NCBI RefSeq assembly: GCF_001949145.1 | Contig: NW_019091758.1 | Span: 34,575 to 75,871, forward strand | Direction: 5' to 3' | DNA length: 41,297 nucleotides | From: Acanthaster planci | Lineage: Eukaryota > Echinodermata > Asteroidea > Valvatida > Acanthasteridae | Part shown: one piece after another, positions 29,301-38,900 of the stretch | Position numbering within the stretch: position 1 is the first letter of the stretch | Layout: each line of letters begins with the position of its first letter | The notes under the pieces: model-generated | The model's database searches: none | What the model was told of the DNA's origin: nothing | Seen by the model: only the letters and a program-made list of their open reading frames with translations | Translations under genes and position numbers: made by a program

Positions 29301-31976
29301 GCCCCCCCCGGGTGTACCCCTCCCCCCGACATTTCAGCCTAGTTACGCCACCGCCGTGTTCATTCCCACAGAGACGGTCTCAGAGACGCCCTTCCTATAC
29401 CTGACTCTGGACATCCCCCAGGCGCCGCTCTTCAAGGACGAGTTTGAGCAGAACATCATTCCCCAGATCCCATTGTCTTCGCTCCTGGCCAAGTTTGATG
29501 GCGCGACGGAAAAGGTCAGCCCGACAATCCACTGCAGCTAAAAATTGGACCGGCTACTAAAATATTTGCCGCAGTAGACTGACGTTGGAACATTTTATGT
29601 TCAGTACAGTTTATTTCAATACAGACGTCCTTGGCCCATCATTAGTTCTATGCAACAGCTACTTTAATCATCTTTTGGCCAGGCCTTTTTTATCACTTTT
29701 TTTTCCAGTTCAAATGCAGTGAGTTGAGTTTTAGTGTCACTGTAATGGGTCACTTTTCCACAAATTGTGTGCCAATGCAAAAGAGAGTACCAGAAATTAT
29801 TTCCAAGCTTGAACAAACATGCATATTTGAAAGTCTCATTTGGGATAAGATGTTTATGTTCATGTCAGATGACATTACACGGATGTACATGTATGTGTGC
29901 ATGGCTGTAGGATGTTCAGCTTCCAGTTGATGTCAGAAATTGATTTAATTTTTTTTCCGGTCTCTTGGCATGGATTCAATCCTGACGGGTTATCAACAGA
30001 TTTCTCTCGAGTCCATTTAACCACCTGTTTTGTTGTCAACCAATACAAAACAGGAGTACAAGACCTACAAAGATTCCACCATCAAGCGATTCCATCTGAC
30101 CAGACTACCTCCGTACCTCATACTTTGCATGAAACGCTTCAACAAAAACCTATTCTTCACTGAGAAGAACAGGACAATTGTCAACTTTCCTGTCAAGTGA
30201 GTGGACTCTGGACAACCGTATTTTCTCAGATACAAGGCTGTCCAGTCTTCCTGACTGTCCATTTTTGTTTTTCTGTAATCTGAAGCCAAAAAAAAAATTT
30301 TTACAAATAACTAAAAGGGTGCATTATTGACAGTGTGCTAGTAACTTTCAAGAAAAAAAAATTCGTTGGAATGACCTTTTGACAAAGTATTACCTTTTTT
30401 GTCTACTCATATAGCTGAGTAAATGGTATTGAAATGCTCCACTTGTTGTGCATGTACAGTATATGAAATTGTACGAGATTTATTCATCCCGTGAATTCAA
30501 GTTTAGCCGGTCAACTCGAAACCACCATTTATTAAAAAATCATATCCTTGACCTACAATCCCTCGTTAACACAGGAACATGGATTTCACAGAGTACCTGT
30601 CAGATGATCCTGAGGTCCGCCGGCAGAACCCATCGACCACCTACGACCTTATCGCCAACATTGTGCACGAAGGCGAGCCGGGCTCGGGAAAAGGAATCTA
30701 CAAGGTGCACGTTTTGCACAAAGTAAGTTTCACTGGGTGCGATGCTTGATATTTTTGTCCAATAATTCCAAATCCATTCCTACATTTCCTGAATTTCTTC
30801 AAGAGAACCTGAATTTTAAACATTGGAATTTGGTTTTCAATATGATGCCTGGCAAAGAGTTTTGCTGACCGCTAAAAATGTTTCACAAGTATTTGAAAAA
30901 ATGATTCTTTTTGGTTTTCTTCCACAGAGCACCAGCAAATGGCACGAGATTCAGGACTTGCACGTAGCCGACATCCTGCCACAAATGATCACCCTCTCAG
31001 AAGCTTACATCCAGGTAAGTTGTACTCTGGGTAGTAGGTTACTAGAGATTTACGATTCAGACAAGCTGCCACACATCCTGATTTTTACCCTCGTTGCATT
31101 GTAAGGAGTTTTCAAACAATGTGGCACAGTAAGGCAAGCATACATTGTGATGTGTTGCCTTTAAAGCAACATGCATTGAAGTTTTTATCGAGAGTTTCTT
31201 GGTGTTGTAGTTGAGACCTCTTTAACCATTCCTGCTGGGTGCTTTTAAAAATGCAGTGCGTACATATGGGCAATTTTCAAGATTTTCCGTTTTCAAAATT
31301 CTTCAAAAATTCATAATTCCATTTAATGGACGTTTACACCCACACGAATGACTGTCTGGTGTCTACTCTTATCTGACATGCAACTTCCATTGATGCCCGA
31401 GTATTTCAGCCAGGCCTGCTGCCCTGTAAAAAGAGCCCAGAATTGTGAGGTGTTACGTAATTTCCTTAGTGGATTACTATGGATTACTAAGCAGCGGTAC
31501 TGTATTGCTCATCGATGGGGAGCTGGAGCTTTTTTGTCCGCGGTGCTAATCCGCGGGTGCGCTATGCCCAAAACAGTGGTGTACTATTCCAAAGCAATGA
31601 CGGATTACCTCCGACAAATGCAAGCTGAAAAATGTTGGCAACTCCAGCAGCAGGTCTTTTGTTCCGAGTACAGTCTTTCGTTACAAGGCCCAGCTCTTTT
31701 GTCGGATTTCGGGCACCCCGGCTATGCGTACAAAGCCAAGGTACTCGAAACCGGGTTCCCCGGCAGCATATGGTTTGTAAGACCATACTCTTATCACAAA
31801 GGCATAAACAAAAACATGCCCCTAAAAGAGCTTATTAATACTTCCAGTTCTTTCAATCGTTTTTGGCATCCTGTTCGTTTTCTTTTCGTGACCAGATCTG
31901 GGAGAGAAGGGACAAGAGGAGCGAGGATTCTGGAGAGCAAAAGAAAAGTGAACAGCAGAGGGCGCCAGAGACATAG
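23315..31976 (+). CDS. USP39: USP39, U4/U6.U5 tri-snRNP-associated protein (Sad1 type), complete
   Basis: Twelve exons (23315-23387, 24615-24678, 25729-25823, 26027-26163, 26752-26904, 27347-27572, 28577-28768, 29372-29514, 30054-30196, 30575-30722, 30928-31014, 31896-31976) join in frame to 513 residues. USP39/Sad1 is a catalytically dead ubiquitin-specific-protease homologue that stabilises the nuclear tri-snRNP and is needed for splicing. Residues 38-123 form the ZnF-UBP (C38, C57, C69, C72 and C107 visible, His-rich centre). Residues 154-487 form the USP-like fold. The loop GLNNIKANDYCNVLLHAL has D167 where active USPs have Cys; C169 is two residues on. The C-terminal part keeps TLSEAYIQIW but has KWHEIQD where WY is usual. 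The N-terminal arm is only about 37 residues, whereas the human protein has a long basic arm. The start ATGGCG is chosen over the in-frame ATG at 23276. Confidence 0.93.
24615..24678 (+). CDS. USP39: USP39 exon 2
   Basis: The acceptor is TTTTGCGTTTAG and the donor AG|GTAAAA, phase 1 to 2. It encodes SRSCPYLDTIN, the conserved start of the ZnF-UBP in USP39. Confidence 0.9.
25088..25439. repeat. TIR element with GGCTGTGCC-type ends
   Basis: The left end TAAGGCTGGGCCAGTTCAAA is mirrored by the right end GGCACAGCCCTAATG, with subterminal TTTGAATATTC/AATATTTGA motifs. The ends resemble those of the 34744-35350 element. It is non-coding, about 350 bp, in USP39 intron 2. Confidence 0.55.
25385..25487. 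repeat. Tight hairpin, 47-bp stem with 8-nt loop
   Basis: The arms 25385-25432 and 25441-25487 are near-perfect complements (AATATTTGATAATTGATCAA against TTGATTAATTATCAAATATT; GGCACAGCC against GGCTGTGCC). The loop is about 8 nt. It looks like one TIR-element end inserted or duplicated head-on against another. Confidence 0.75.
25729..25823 (+). CDS. USP39: USP39 exon 3
   Basis: The acceptor is GGGCTTGCAG and the donor G|GTAAGA, phase 2 to 1. It encodes LDFDFEKLCS and YACLVCGKYFQ, with three zinc-binding cysteines. Confidence 0.95.
26027..26163 (+). CDS. USP39: USP39 exon 4
   Basis: The acceptor is CCCCTTTTTAG and the donor ACC|GTGAGT, phase 1 to 0. It encodes the rest of the ZnF-UBP (KSHAYTHSVQ, HHVFLNLHT, FYCLPDNYEI). 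Confidence 0.95.
26752..26904 (+). CDS. USP39: USP39 exon 5, pseudo-active-site loop
   Basis: The acceptor is GTCTTTTTCAG and the donor CAC|GTAAGA, phase 0 to 0, with 51 codons. It ends in the loop IKANDYCNVLLH, where the Cys box of active USPs would lie. Confidence 0.95.
27347..27572 (+). CDS. USP39: USP39 exon 6
   Basis: The acceptor is CCGTCAACAG and the donor G|GTGAGT, phase 0 to 1, with 75 codons. It includes RNYFLEEKNY, FGELMRKMWNPRNFK and HVSPHEMLQ. It is clearly more GC-rich than its introns. Confidence 0.97.
28577..28768 (+). CDS. USP39: USP39 exon 7
   Basis: The acceptor is CTGTGACTAG and the donor G|GTATTT, phase 1 to 1. It encodes DPVEFLSWFLNALHASLGGT, a USP palm segment. Confidence 0.95.
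29372..29514 (+). CDS. USP39: USP39 exon 8
   Basis: The acceptor is CATTCCCACAG and the donor AAG|GTCAGC, phase 1 to 0. It encodes FLYLTLDIPQAPLFKDE. Confidence 0.95.
30054..30196 (+). CDS. USP39: USP39 exon 9
   Basis: The acceptor is ATACAAAACAG and the donor AA|GTGAGT, phase 0 to 2. It encodes RLPPYLILCMKRFNKN, the USP box with PPYL..KRF. Confidence 0.97.
30575..30722 (+). CDS. USP39: USP39 exon 10
   Basis: The acceptor is CGTTAACACAG and the donor AAA|GTAAGT, phase 2 to 0. It encodes TTYDLIANIVHEGEPGSGKG, the strand before the position of the catalytic His. Confidence 0.95.
30928..31014 (+). CDS. USP39: USP39 exon 11
   Basis: The acceptor is TCTTCCACAG and the donor CAG|GTAAGT, 29 codons in phase 0. 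It encodes STSKWHEIQDLHVADILPQM and the TLSEAYIQ end of the fold. Confidence 0.95.
31896..31976 (+). CDS. USP39: USP39 exon 12, C-terminus and stop
   Basis: The acceptor is CTTTTCGTGACCAG, phase 0. It encodes IWERRDKRSEDSGEQKKSEQ and a short charged tail to TAG at 31974-31976. IWxRRD is conserved in USP39. I see no AATAAA close downstream on the plus strand, so the 3' UTR end is open. Confidence 0.88.
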   Translation: MWERRDKRSEDSGEQKKSEQQRAPET

Positions 31977-32297
31977 CACAGCAACGATATTGGCTGGTCC
32001 CTAAAAGTAAACCAAACAATACCTCCGTGGTTTCTTTGCAGCAAATATGAAAAGGGTGAAATTCTTTTAATGAACTCACTTCCACTGTTTTGTTCCAAGC
32101 TAGCTTTGCTCTTATTTTTTTTATATTTCTTCACTTGTTATTCTCATTGAGGATCATTTGTGTCACAGTTGCTACGTTAGAGGGGTCTGTACGGCTTACC
32201 TAAAAATGCAAAATTTCAGTTGTATTGTCGTCGGGTACATTTTAAGCCCGTTGGCACTGTAAGCTAGAAAAAAGACACTACATTTTCACTTATTAAG

Positions 32298-32303
32298 TTT
32301 ATT
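32298..32303 (-). terminator. Poly(A) signal AATAAA for the thyroglobulin-type gene
   Basis: On the minus strand this is a canonical AATAAA about 645 nt after the proposed TAG stop at 32948-32946. It lies 322 bp beyond the USP39 stop, so the two convergent genes' 3' UTRs are close or overlap. Confidence 0.45.
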
Positions 32304-32950
32304 ACTGTCAAATCTAGAAAAGCAAGTACAATTTTGTGACAGAAAATCACTTAAATGTAAAATGATGGAAGAGGAAATTCTGGAGTATGAAAGTACATTT
32401 CAAATTTGACTCGGTGGTCTATTCTACTTCAAATCGACTGGCATCATCTTCGCAAGTAACCCTACACGACACAAGGCAAAAAACCACAAACAATCTAAAC
32501 TGAAAACACAGGACAAACTTGAAGCAACATAAAAAGCACACACAAATTATGCATTACAAATTAACAAAAATTCCAACTTTTAAAGGTTTACACAAAGAAG
32601 CATTTTAATCTTTTTCAGTTGCCTTTACCTTTTGTTTCTGGAAACGGCAGTCTTGATTTTTTAAATTGCCGACATCAGCCGTTTGAAATTTTCCCACTGG
32701 TGGGAGCCACAAATGTGTTACACGGTTTCACTTTCATAACGCTCATAAAATTTACAAAGTGCTCCCACTTTGTAAATTTTTAAATTGTTAGATTTTAAAA
32801 TTTGGTGAGGTTTTAATCCTCAAACGCATTGGTGGTCGTCCAGCTCCTTACACAAGATGAGAGAAGAATTGCATTCAGATGTGTGACTGCAACCTGCCCC
32901 TCACTGGAATGAGCAACGACAAGGGTAGAGCGTGCCTGCCCGTCGCTAGG
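32298..32950 (-). CDS. Probable terminal exon of the thyroglobulin-type gene (immediate stop, then 3' UTR)
   Basis: A strong acceptor (CCGTTTCTTTGCATTTCAG) is followed by CCTAG. Joined to the phase 1 end of the 34224-34078 exon this gives one Pro codon and then TAG at 32948-32946, so the protein would end PVRVMP. The rest would be 3' UTR up to AATAAA at 32303. Another frame of this stretch is open for 48 codons, but its phase does not match. Confidence 0.4.
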
Positions 32951-35900
32951 CTGAAATGCAAAGAAACGGAAAAGTAAGTCCCCACATCTGACCCGAGTAC
33001 GGCAAAAGAGGTAACTGTCTGAGCAGACCTTGTCAGACCCCCTCGGTCCGGTGTGAGAAAACCGGAAATGTTTTTCCTCGTTGCTTCTAGCGTGAGCCAT
33101 TCATTGGCCATCTTTAGGCTCGGCCGTACCCATTTACCAGCAGCTGATTTTGCAAAACCTGGCATAATATTGCACCCTATGAAAGCCCTATGCCACAAAC
33201 GTGGCATAGCTGTGCCGTATGCTTATGGTTGATTTCACAAAAGTTGCTTCGCTGCAAAAGTTTTAATTATATGAAACTTCTCAGACAAGGAAGATCAGGG
33301 CTTTTATGAACACTGTTCATAGGTTTGCTCCGTCTCAGTCGGAACCAGGCAGAAAACTCTCTCACAACCAAAACAGTTGTCAGTACCTCCAAAAACAAAA
33401 CTGTGTGTTTCTTGTATTAACCTTGTTAAAGTTGAGCAATAATCAACCTTTACCAAACAAGATTAGTTATGGAATCGTTTATTTGCAATTTGTTCGGCAC
33501 AACTTACGCCACCCAAAATGACTAAGTTATACCATGATTTGGTGAGCAAGTTGTGGACTTTACGCAGTGCATTACTTTGTAAAATACGCCCTTATTTTGT
33601 TGTTTGAGTTACGCACTGATATATCCTGTAAGCAAAATTACACCACTGCATAAGCACTGTGATCTGTAAGCAAAGTTACGCCACTGCATGTGTTGTGAAA
33701 TCGACTGGAGGACATCTACACATGATGTGGCCATCTGTATACAAGGGTATGGCGGATGGGTTGAAACGTCAAGCATGCCTTAACTCGCCTCTTAATGATA
33801 CTGTGTGTTAAACTTGGCCGCTATGCACGGCCTGTTTGTGGTGGCAAATATCGCTCAGTGGGCACGCCCCAAGGTGTCGAAAAATATGAGGTAGCGACAT
33901 TATCATACAAATACTGTTGAGGTGACTCTTGTGAAGTCACACTTTGTGGCATGTGGCCGTAAATCAAAAGTTGGCCGCCATATCTGTCGTGTGCTTTTTT
34001 TAAAAAGTCGAAATTTCGGTCTAAAATAATACCATCAGAGCACACTTAAAACTCGAAATTAAGGGGACTGCACTCACGCATGACTCTGACTGGCAGGTAG
34101 CAGCACTTGCCACTGGTGCGGTTGGGTGGTATGTGACAGAAGGCATCCCTGGGGCAGCTGTCGTACGATTTGGCGCACACCAGGTCGGGAATGGTGTTAT
34201 CGACGTTGCCAAGGCATGGCTCATCTGTGGAGTAAAGTCAAATAGAAGCAGGTGCACCTTTTTCTAGATCTTCAAGTTTGGGAAATGAATGCATTCAACA
34301 CGATTTACTTTTCACACTCACCTTCACAAAATTTCGAAATACAGGTGCGGAATTGAAAAGGGTGTCTCAATGATGGCCCCTTACAATGAAATCACACACC
34401 CCTTCACAATAATTCATTAAAATACACCTAAAAGTAAAATAGCCAATTCTTACAAAATAGTTGAAATCAAGATCTAAAAAAGCAACATCTTGAACTGTGA
34501 TTTCAGAGTTCCAGATTCGTCAATATTTGTCAAGAAAAATGGAAGTTAGTGTCACAGAAATAGGGCGTCTTGATCCGTATCTCCTCAAACATGTATTTCA
34601 CTTCTGCAATCCATCCCAAATCACACTTGAAGGAACTCAGTTTTACACCTTTTAATTTAAGCTGGAACTGTCATGGATGGTTAAATTGTTGCAACAATTG
34701 ATCAACATTGTAAAGAGTTCCTGAACCTAATAAGGAAAATAAATAGGGCCGAGTCAATTCGAATAATTCACTATTCGAATATTCAACCTTCAATTTGATT
34801 GAAAATCCGAAAATTCGGTCATACCAACTGGCACATTGTTGATGAACAAACCATATACAAAATCATTTGCAATAACACACACATGTGTACATTATGATCA
34901 GTATACTAGCTTCTCACATCTAGGAGCATCTCCAGCCACGATTTAGCAAGATTTAAGCAATGAACAATATTTCTTTCCCTGTTGTAAATTTCTTTTCTTT
35001 TTAAATTGTTTAACCCTCCTAGTGTTTTAACCGTCAAAAACAGTCAAAAATGCCTTCCAATTGATTTCCCCCAGACATGTATGGGAAATTTGACTGATAT
35101 GACAACTGTGTGAAGAAAACATCAAATCAAAAGAGGGTTAATGAATAATTTACTTTTTGAATCATTGTTAAGCTTTTCATTTGAATCTGCTTGAAACAAG
35201 CCTCCATACGCTATTTTTTTCACTTAAAGACAAAAGAAAATTTTCCCTTCTTTTAATGAATTTTGCATGAATTCGAATATTTGAATTTGAAAAAATAATA
35301 TTCGAATACTCAATGATCGATCAAATATTTGGATATCCGGCACAGCCCTAACATGCCAATACTTCTAGAACCAATTTATGAAAATCCAAACAGTAGAACT
35401 TGTCCCTTGAAAAGCGCTGAACAGAAACAGGAAAAAAATAGGCTTGACTTTTTCCAGCAAAATTTGTTGCATTCCGTCAGGTCTAAAAATCAAATTTCCA
35501 GTGCTAAATTAATGAACAGACAAAGTTTCAAAATAACTTGGTCCGCACAAAATTCCATGTCTTCTTCTCCAACCCTACTAGTTGGAGACGGGGGATTCAA
35601 GAAAGTCAACATTTTGTGTGTATGTACTTCAAGGGCAGCCCCAAGCTGTCAAACACAACTTACTGCAATTGAGAGGCTCCCCTTGCTGTTTGAGGGATCC
35701 AATCACCACCGTGCCGTCCTTCTCGCTACACCAACACTCGCCAGTCACGGGACTGCACTGAGCAGGCTCGTACCAGCCCGTCAAGCTGCAGACGGGATCG
35801 GTGATGACAGGATCTCCTCGTTGGCGCTTCAAGTTGTTCGTCTTGAGCTCCCTGCGACACGGCGGATCTGTTGGGGGAGGGGAAGAAAAGGACCCGTAAG

Positions 35901-38900
35901 AAATGGGGGTAAAAACTGAGACAAAATGAACGACCGGGGTCCCGATTGAGGGAATGCAGAGAAATCTGCATGACCTCCAGCAGAGGGATTGTGACAATGA
36001 CCATGAAGGCAGGTGGTTTGCAGCGACACCATGCACATGTAACTTGAAAGATCAATCTTGTTTGTGAGTATGTGTGGCTCAGAAAGGAGCCAGTTTACTT
36101 GAGTTGATTTGATAAATCTAGAAAATGCCCGAGAGTAAACTGGCTCCTATCGGAGCCAAAAAATAAAAGAGATTGATCTTTCAAGCTACATGGTGTCATC
36201 ACAAAACACTTGCCTTTACGTAGACCCACCATTCAAAGCTTCAGATCTTAAAGTACCTTAAAATAATCAGGGATAAGAGTGAAATATTAAAATAACGCTG
36301 AAAATAGCTGAATTTGTGAGCGCGAAGCATATACTGCGTGGGGTACGGGGCCCTTGAGGGGGTCCTGGGGAAAATTTTGAAATGAAGATGCTCTGGTGCA
36401 ACCGTTGATCATTTTTTTGTTCTTGCAATTTAGGCTATGCATATTTTTAATAGTTTTCTTCATATTGACTGAAATTCCTGAAGAGGTTAAAATGAATGGA
36501 AAGAGTTTACGGGCAACGCTAATTTTACCTTAAAATATACACAGCCATCAGAAAGTGAAAACGTCCTTAAAGTGAAAAATAGCCAAGAAAAATCCAAAGC
36601 ATTTACTTAGAAAACAGGTTTTTTTTTTTCAGAAAAAGTCTCGTACGTTTATAGGTTTTATAATAGTTTTTCAGGTTCCTGATTAGGCACAGGTTTTCTA
36701 ACAGATGGATATGATTATGTAAATCTAGCACTTTTTTCACTGGAGTACTAATTTACTAAAATGCAACAATCGTGGCTTGTTAAACCTCCCAAACTCCTCA
36801 ACTTTTGGACAAAATCCTGAAATCTGGGGAAAAAAACCGAGAGACTGCATCCCTGAATAGCCTTGGCTGCAGGAACCCCACCTGAGATTCTGAACACAAA
36901 TCTTGAAAAGATGCATGGAATCACTGCACTATGTTGCAATGAAAAAGAAGGTTCAAATGAGGTGATCCCTTAAAGTAAAGGCCAGGACCCAATTTCACGG
37001 CTCTGCTAAGCACACAATTTTACAGTAACAGATTTAGAGGCTCCATGTAATAAATGAAGACTGTAAGCAGTGAGCATGGCAAAAGGCACGCTTACCTCGG
37101 AGGAAAAATTGGCTTAAAAGCAGTGACAAAACAATGGAAATCTCTTTGTGCGCGACTGTAAGCACAATCACACCAAGCGTCGCCATGAAACAGTGCTCAT
37201 GGTTAGCCAAAATTTTCTGCCATAGTAAGTACGAATTTTCTTCTAACTGTTAAGGACCGCCAAGAAATTGGGCCCGGTTCACATTTCACTCGGAAGCAAA
37301 CACAATTATGAATTTGTGATAACGTATCAATAGTTACAAAATCGCAAAAGATGAACACATTTCAACTCAAGCAAATTCATCTGCAAAGGCTTTGAGACAA
37401 GTGTATTCATCTCAAGCATGGCGTTAAATCTAAAGTGGGAAGAGAAGTCAAGATTTTTACTATCCCTTGCTTATCTTGGTACAGCGGTTGTCAGAAGAGA
37501 CAACAAGAATCCCATCGGCTGTCTCACCTGATTCACAGATGAAGTCCTTTCCGGGTGGGATGTCCAGTTGTTCCGCAGCCAAGGAACCATCCAGATTGAC
37601 GCACCAGCACTGACCAGTGGTGTCGCACTGCTTCGGGGAGAAATGCCCGCTCTTTTGGCAGCGAGGAAGCGACTGGGTGCCCTGGGGAGTGGTGATGTAT
37701 TCTGTCTCACTGCAGGCCGGCACAGGATCTGATTGCGAAAAAAAGAAGTAACAGGATGCCTCATTTCACAAAACTGTCCGGCACGTAAATGAAGAAACCT
37801 AAGACGGTATTTTGGCCCAGCTGGGTCCAATTTCGCAACTCTCCGCTAAAAATCTTCTCCAACCGTAAAAACGAAATTCTGTGCAAATGGTATGCTTATA
37901 TCACAGGTGGCGAGAAACTCTGTTTGTGTGCGTACAGAAATACTACAACTCTTTGCTTACTTGATTAGCATGGGATTGTTGCGGTAAGCACAGAATGCCG
38001 ATAGTAAGCATGGAATTCTGAGGTTAGCCAGGCCATGAATTGGGCCCTGATATTTGTGTGACTCATTCAAACTGGGCCCAGGGCTGGTTCAGCAGAAATC
38101 CACAACACAGTATCTGGATACTTGCGAAAGCAGCATTATTTGTTCTTTTTACAGCTGATGTTAACAACGGAAATGACAGAATGTCGAAGAATAGGGTCTC
38201 GGTGTACTAATAATTCCCTGGTCTGCGGATTTCCTATAAATGGAAAAACAACACACAAAACGGGACTACTGTACTACCAGTAAGTCTGCAGTGAATTCTT
38301 TCTTTTTATGTTACGAAGCTCAAGCATTTGGCCAGTTGATTATCAAAAAAGACCTAACCGATAATATACAGAACGCTCTCCTATTTTTTATACCTCTTTG
38401 CGTGGAACGCGGATATAAAAAGGTGTATCGTGGGTTTCACATGTACACCCACACTCTGGACTCTGCTGAGGCAACGCACTGATATCGTCTTCATCTGTGC
38501 TAGCTGTCCTAGCTTCCAATTTTAACCTTCATAGCTGCGTGGGCTTCGAAATTGGTTCGCTGGCATTTGGCGTTTACAGCAGACAGGTCCATTTTTGTAT
38601 CTTTTGCAGTAATAACAAGTTCATAAGATCGGCAGACTGCGAGCAGCTTTGTATCCGGTATTTGACTTTGGATGAGTGTCCGCAGCTGCTGGTAATTTTT
38701 TGTAAGGATTTCTTCTCAGCAGATGCAGGTTAGTGACTCGGTAAGATATAGAAGTAAAGCGTTCTTATTCCCTAAAAGTCGGTGCTCAAGGAAAGTGAGT
38801 CCAGTCCTACCTGCTGATGGTGAGCACTCAAGTTCTTGATTGACCTTGTCGTGAAAGATGGCCGTACATGGTTGGCAGTAGTCGACATGGCAGGCTGCCT

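Noticed and set aside
32816-32954. 48-codon open frame as coding C-terminus of the thyroglobulin-type gene
   Set aside because: The frame is phase 0 at the acceptor, whereas the upstream exon ends in phase 1; in the matching phase a stop follows at once.
35329-35919. 196-codon plus-strand open frame
   Set aside because: Its second half is antisense to the second thyroglobulin exon and its first half covers a transposon end; no domain was recognised.
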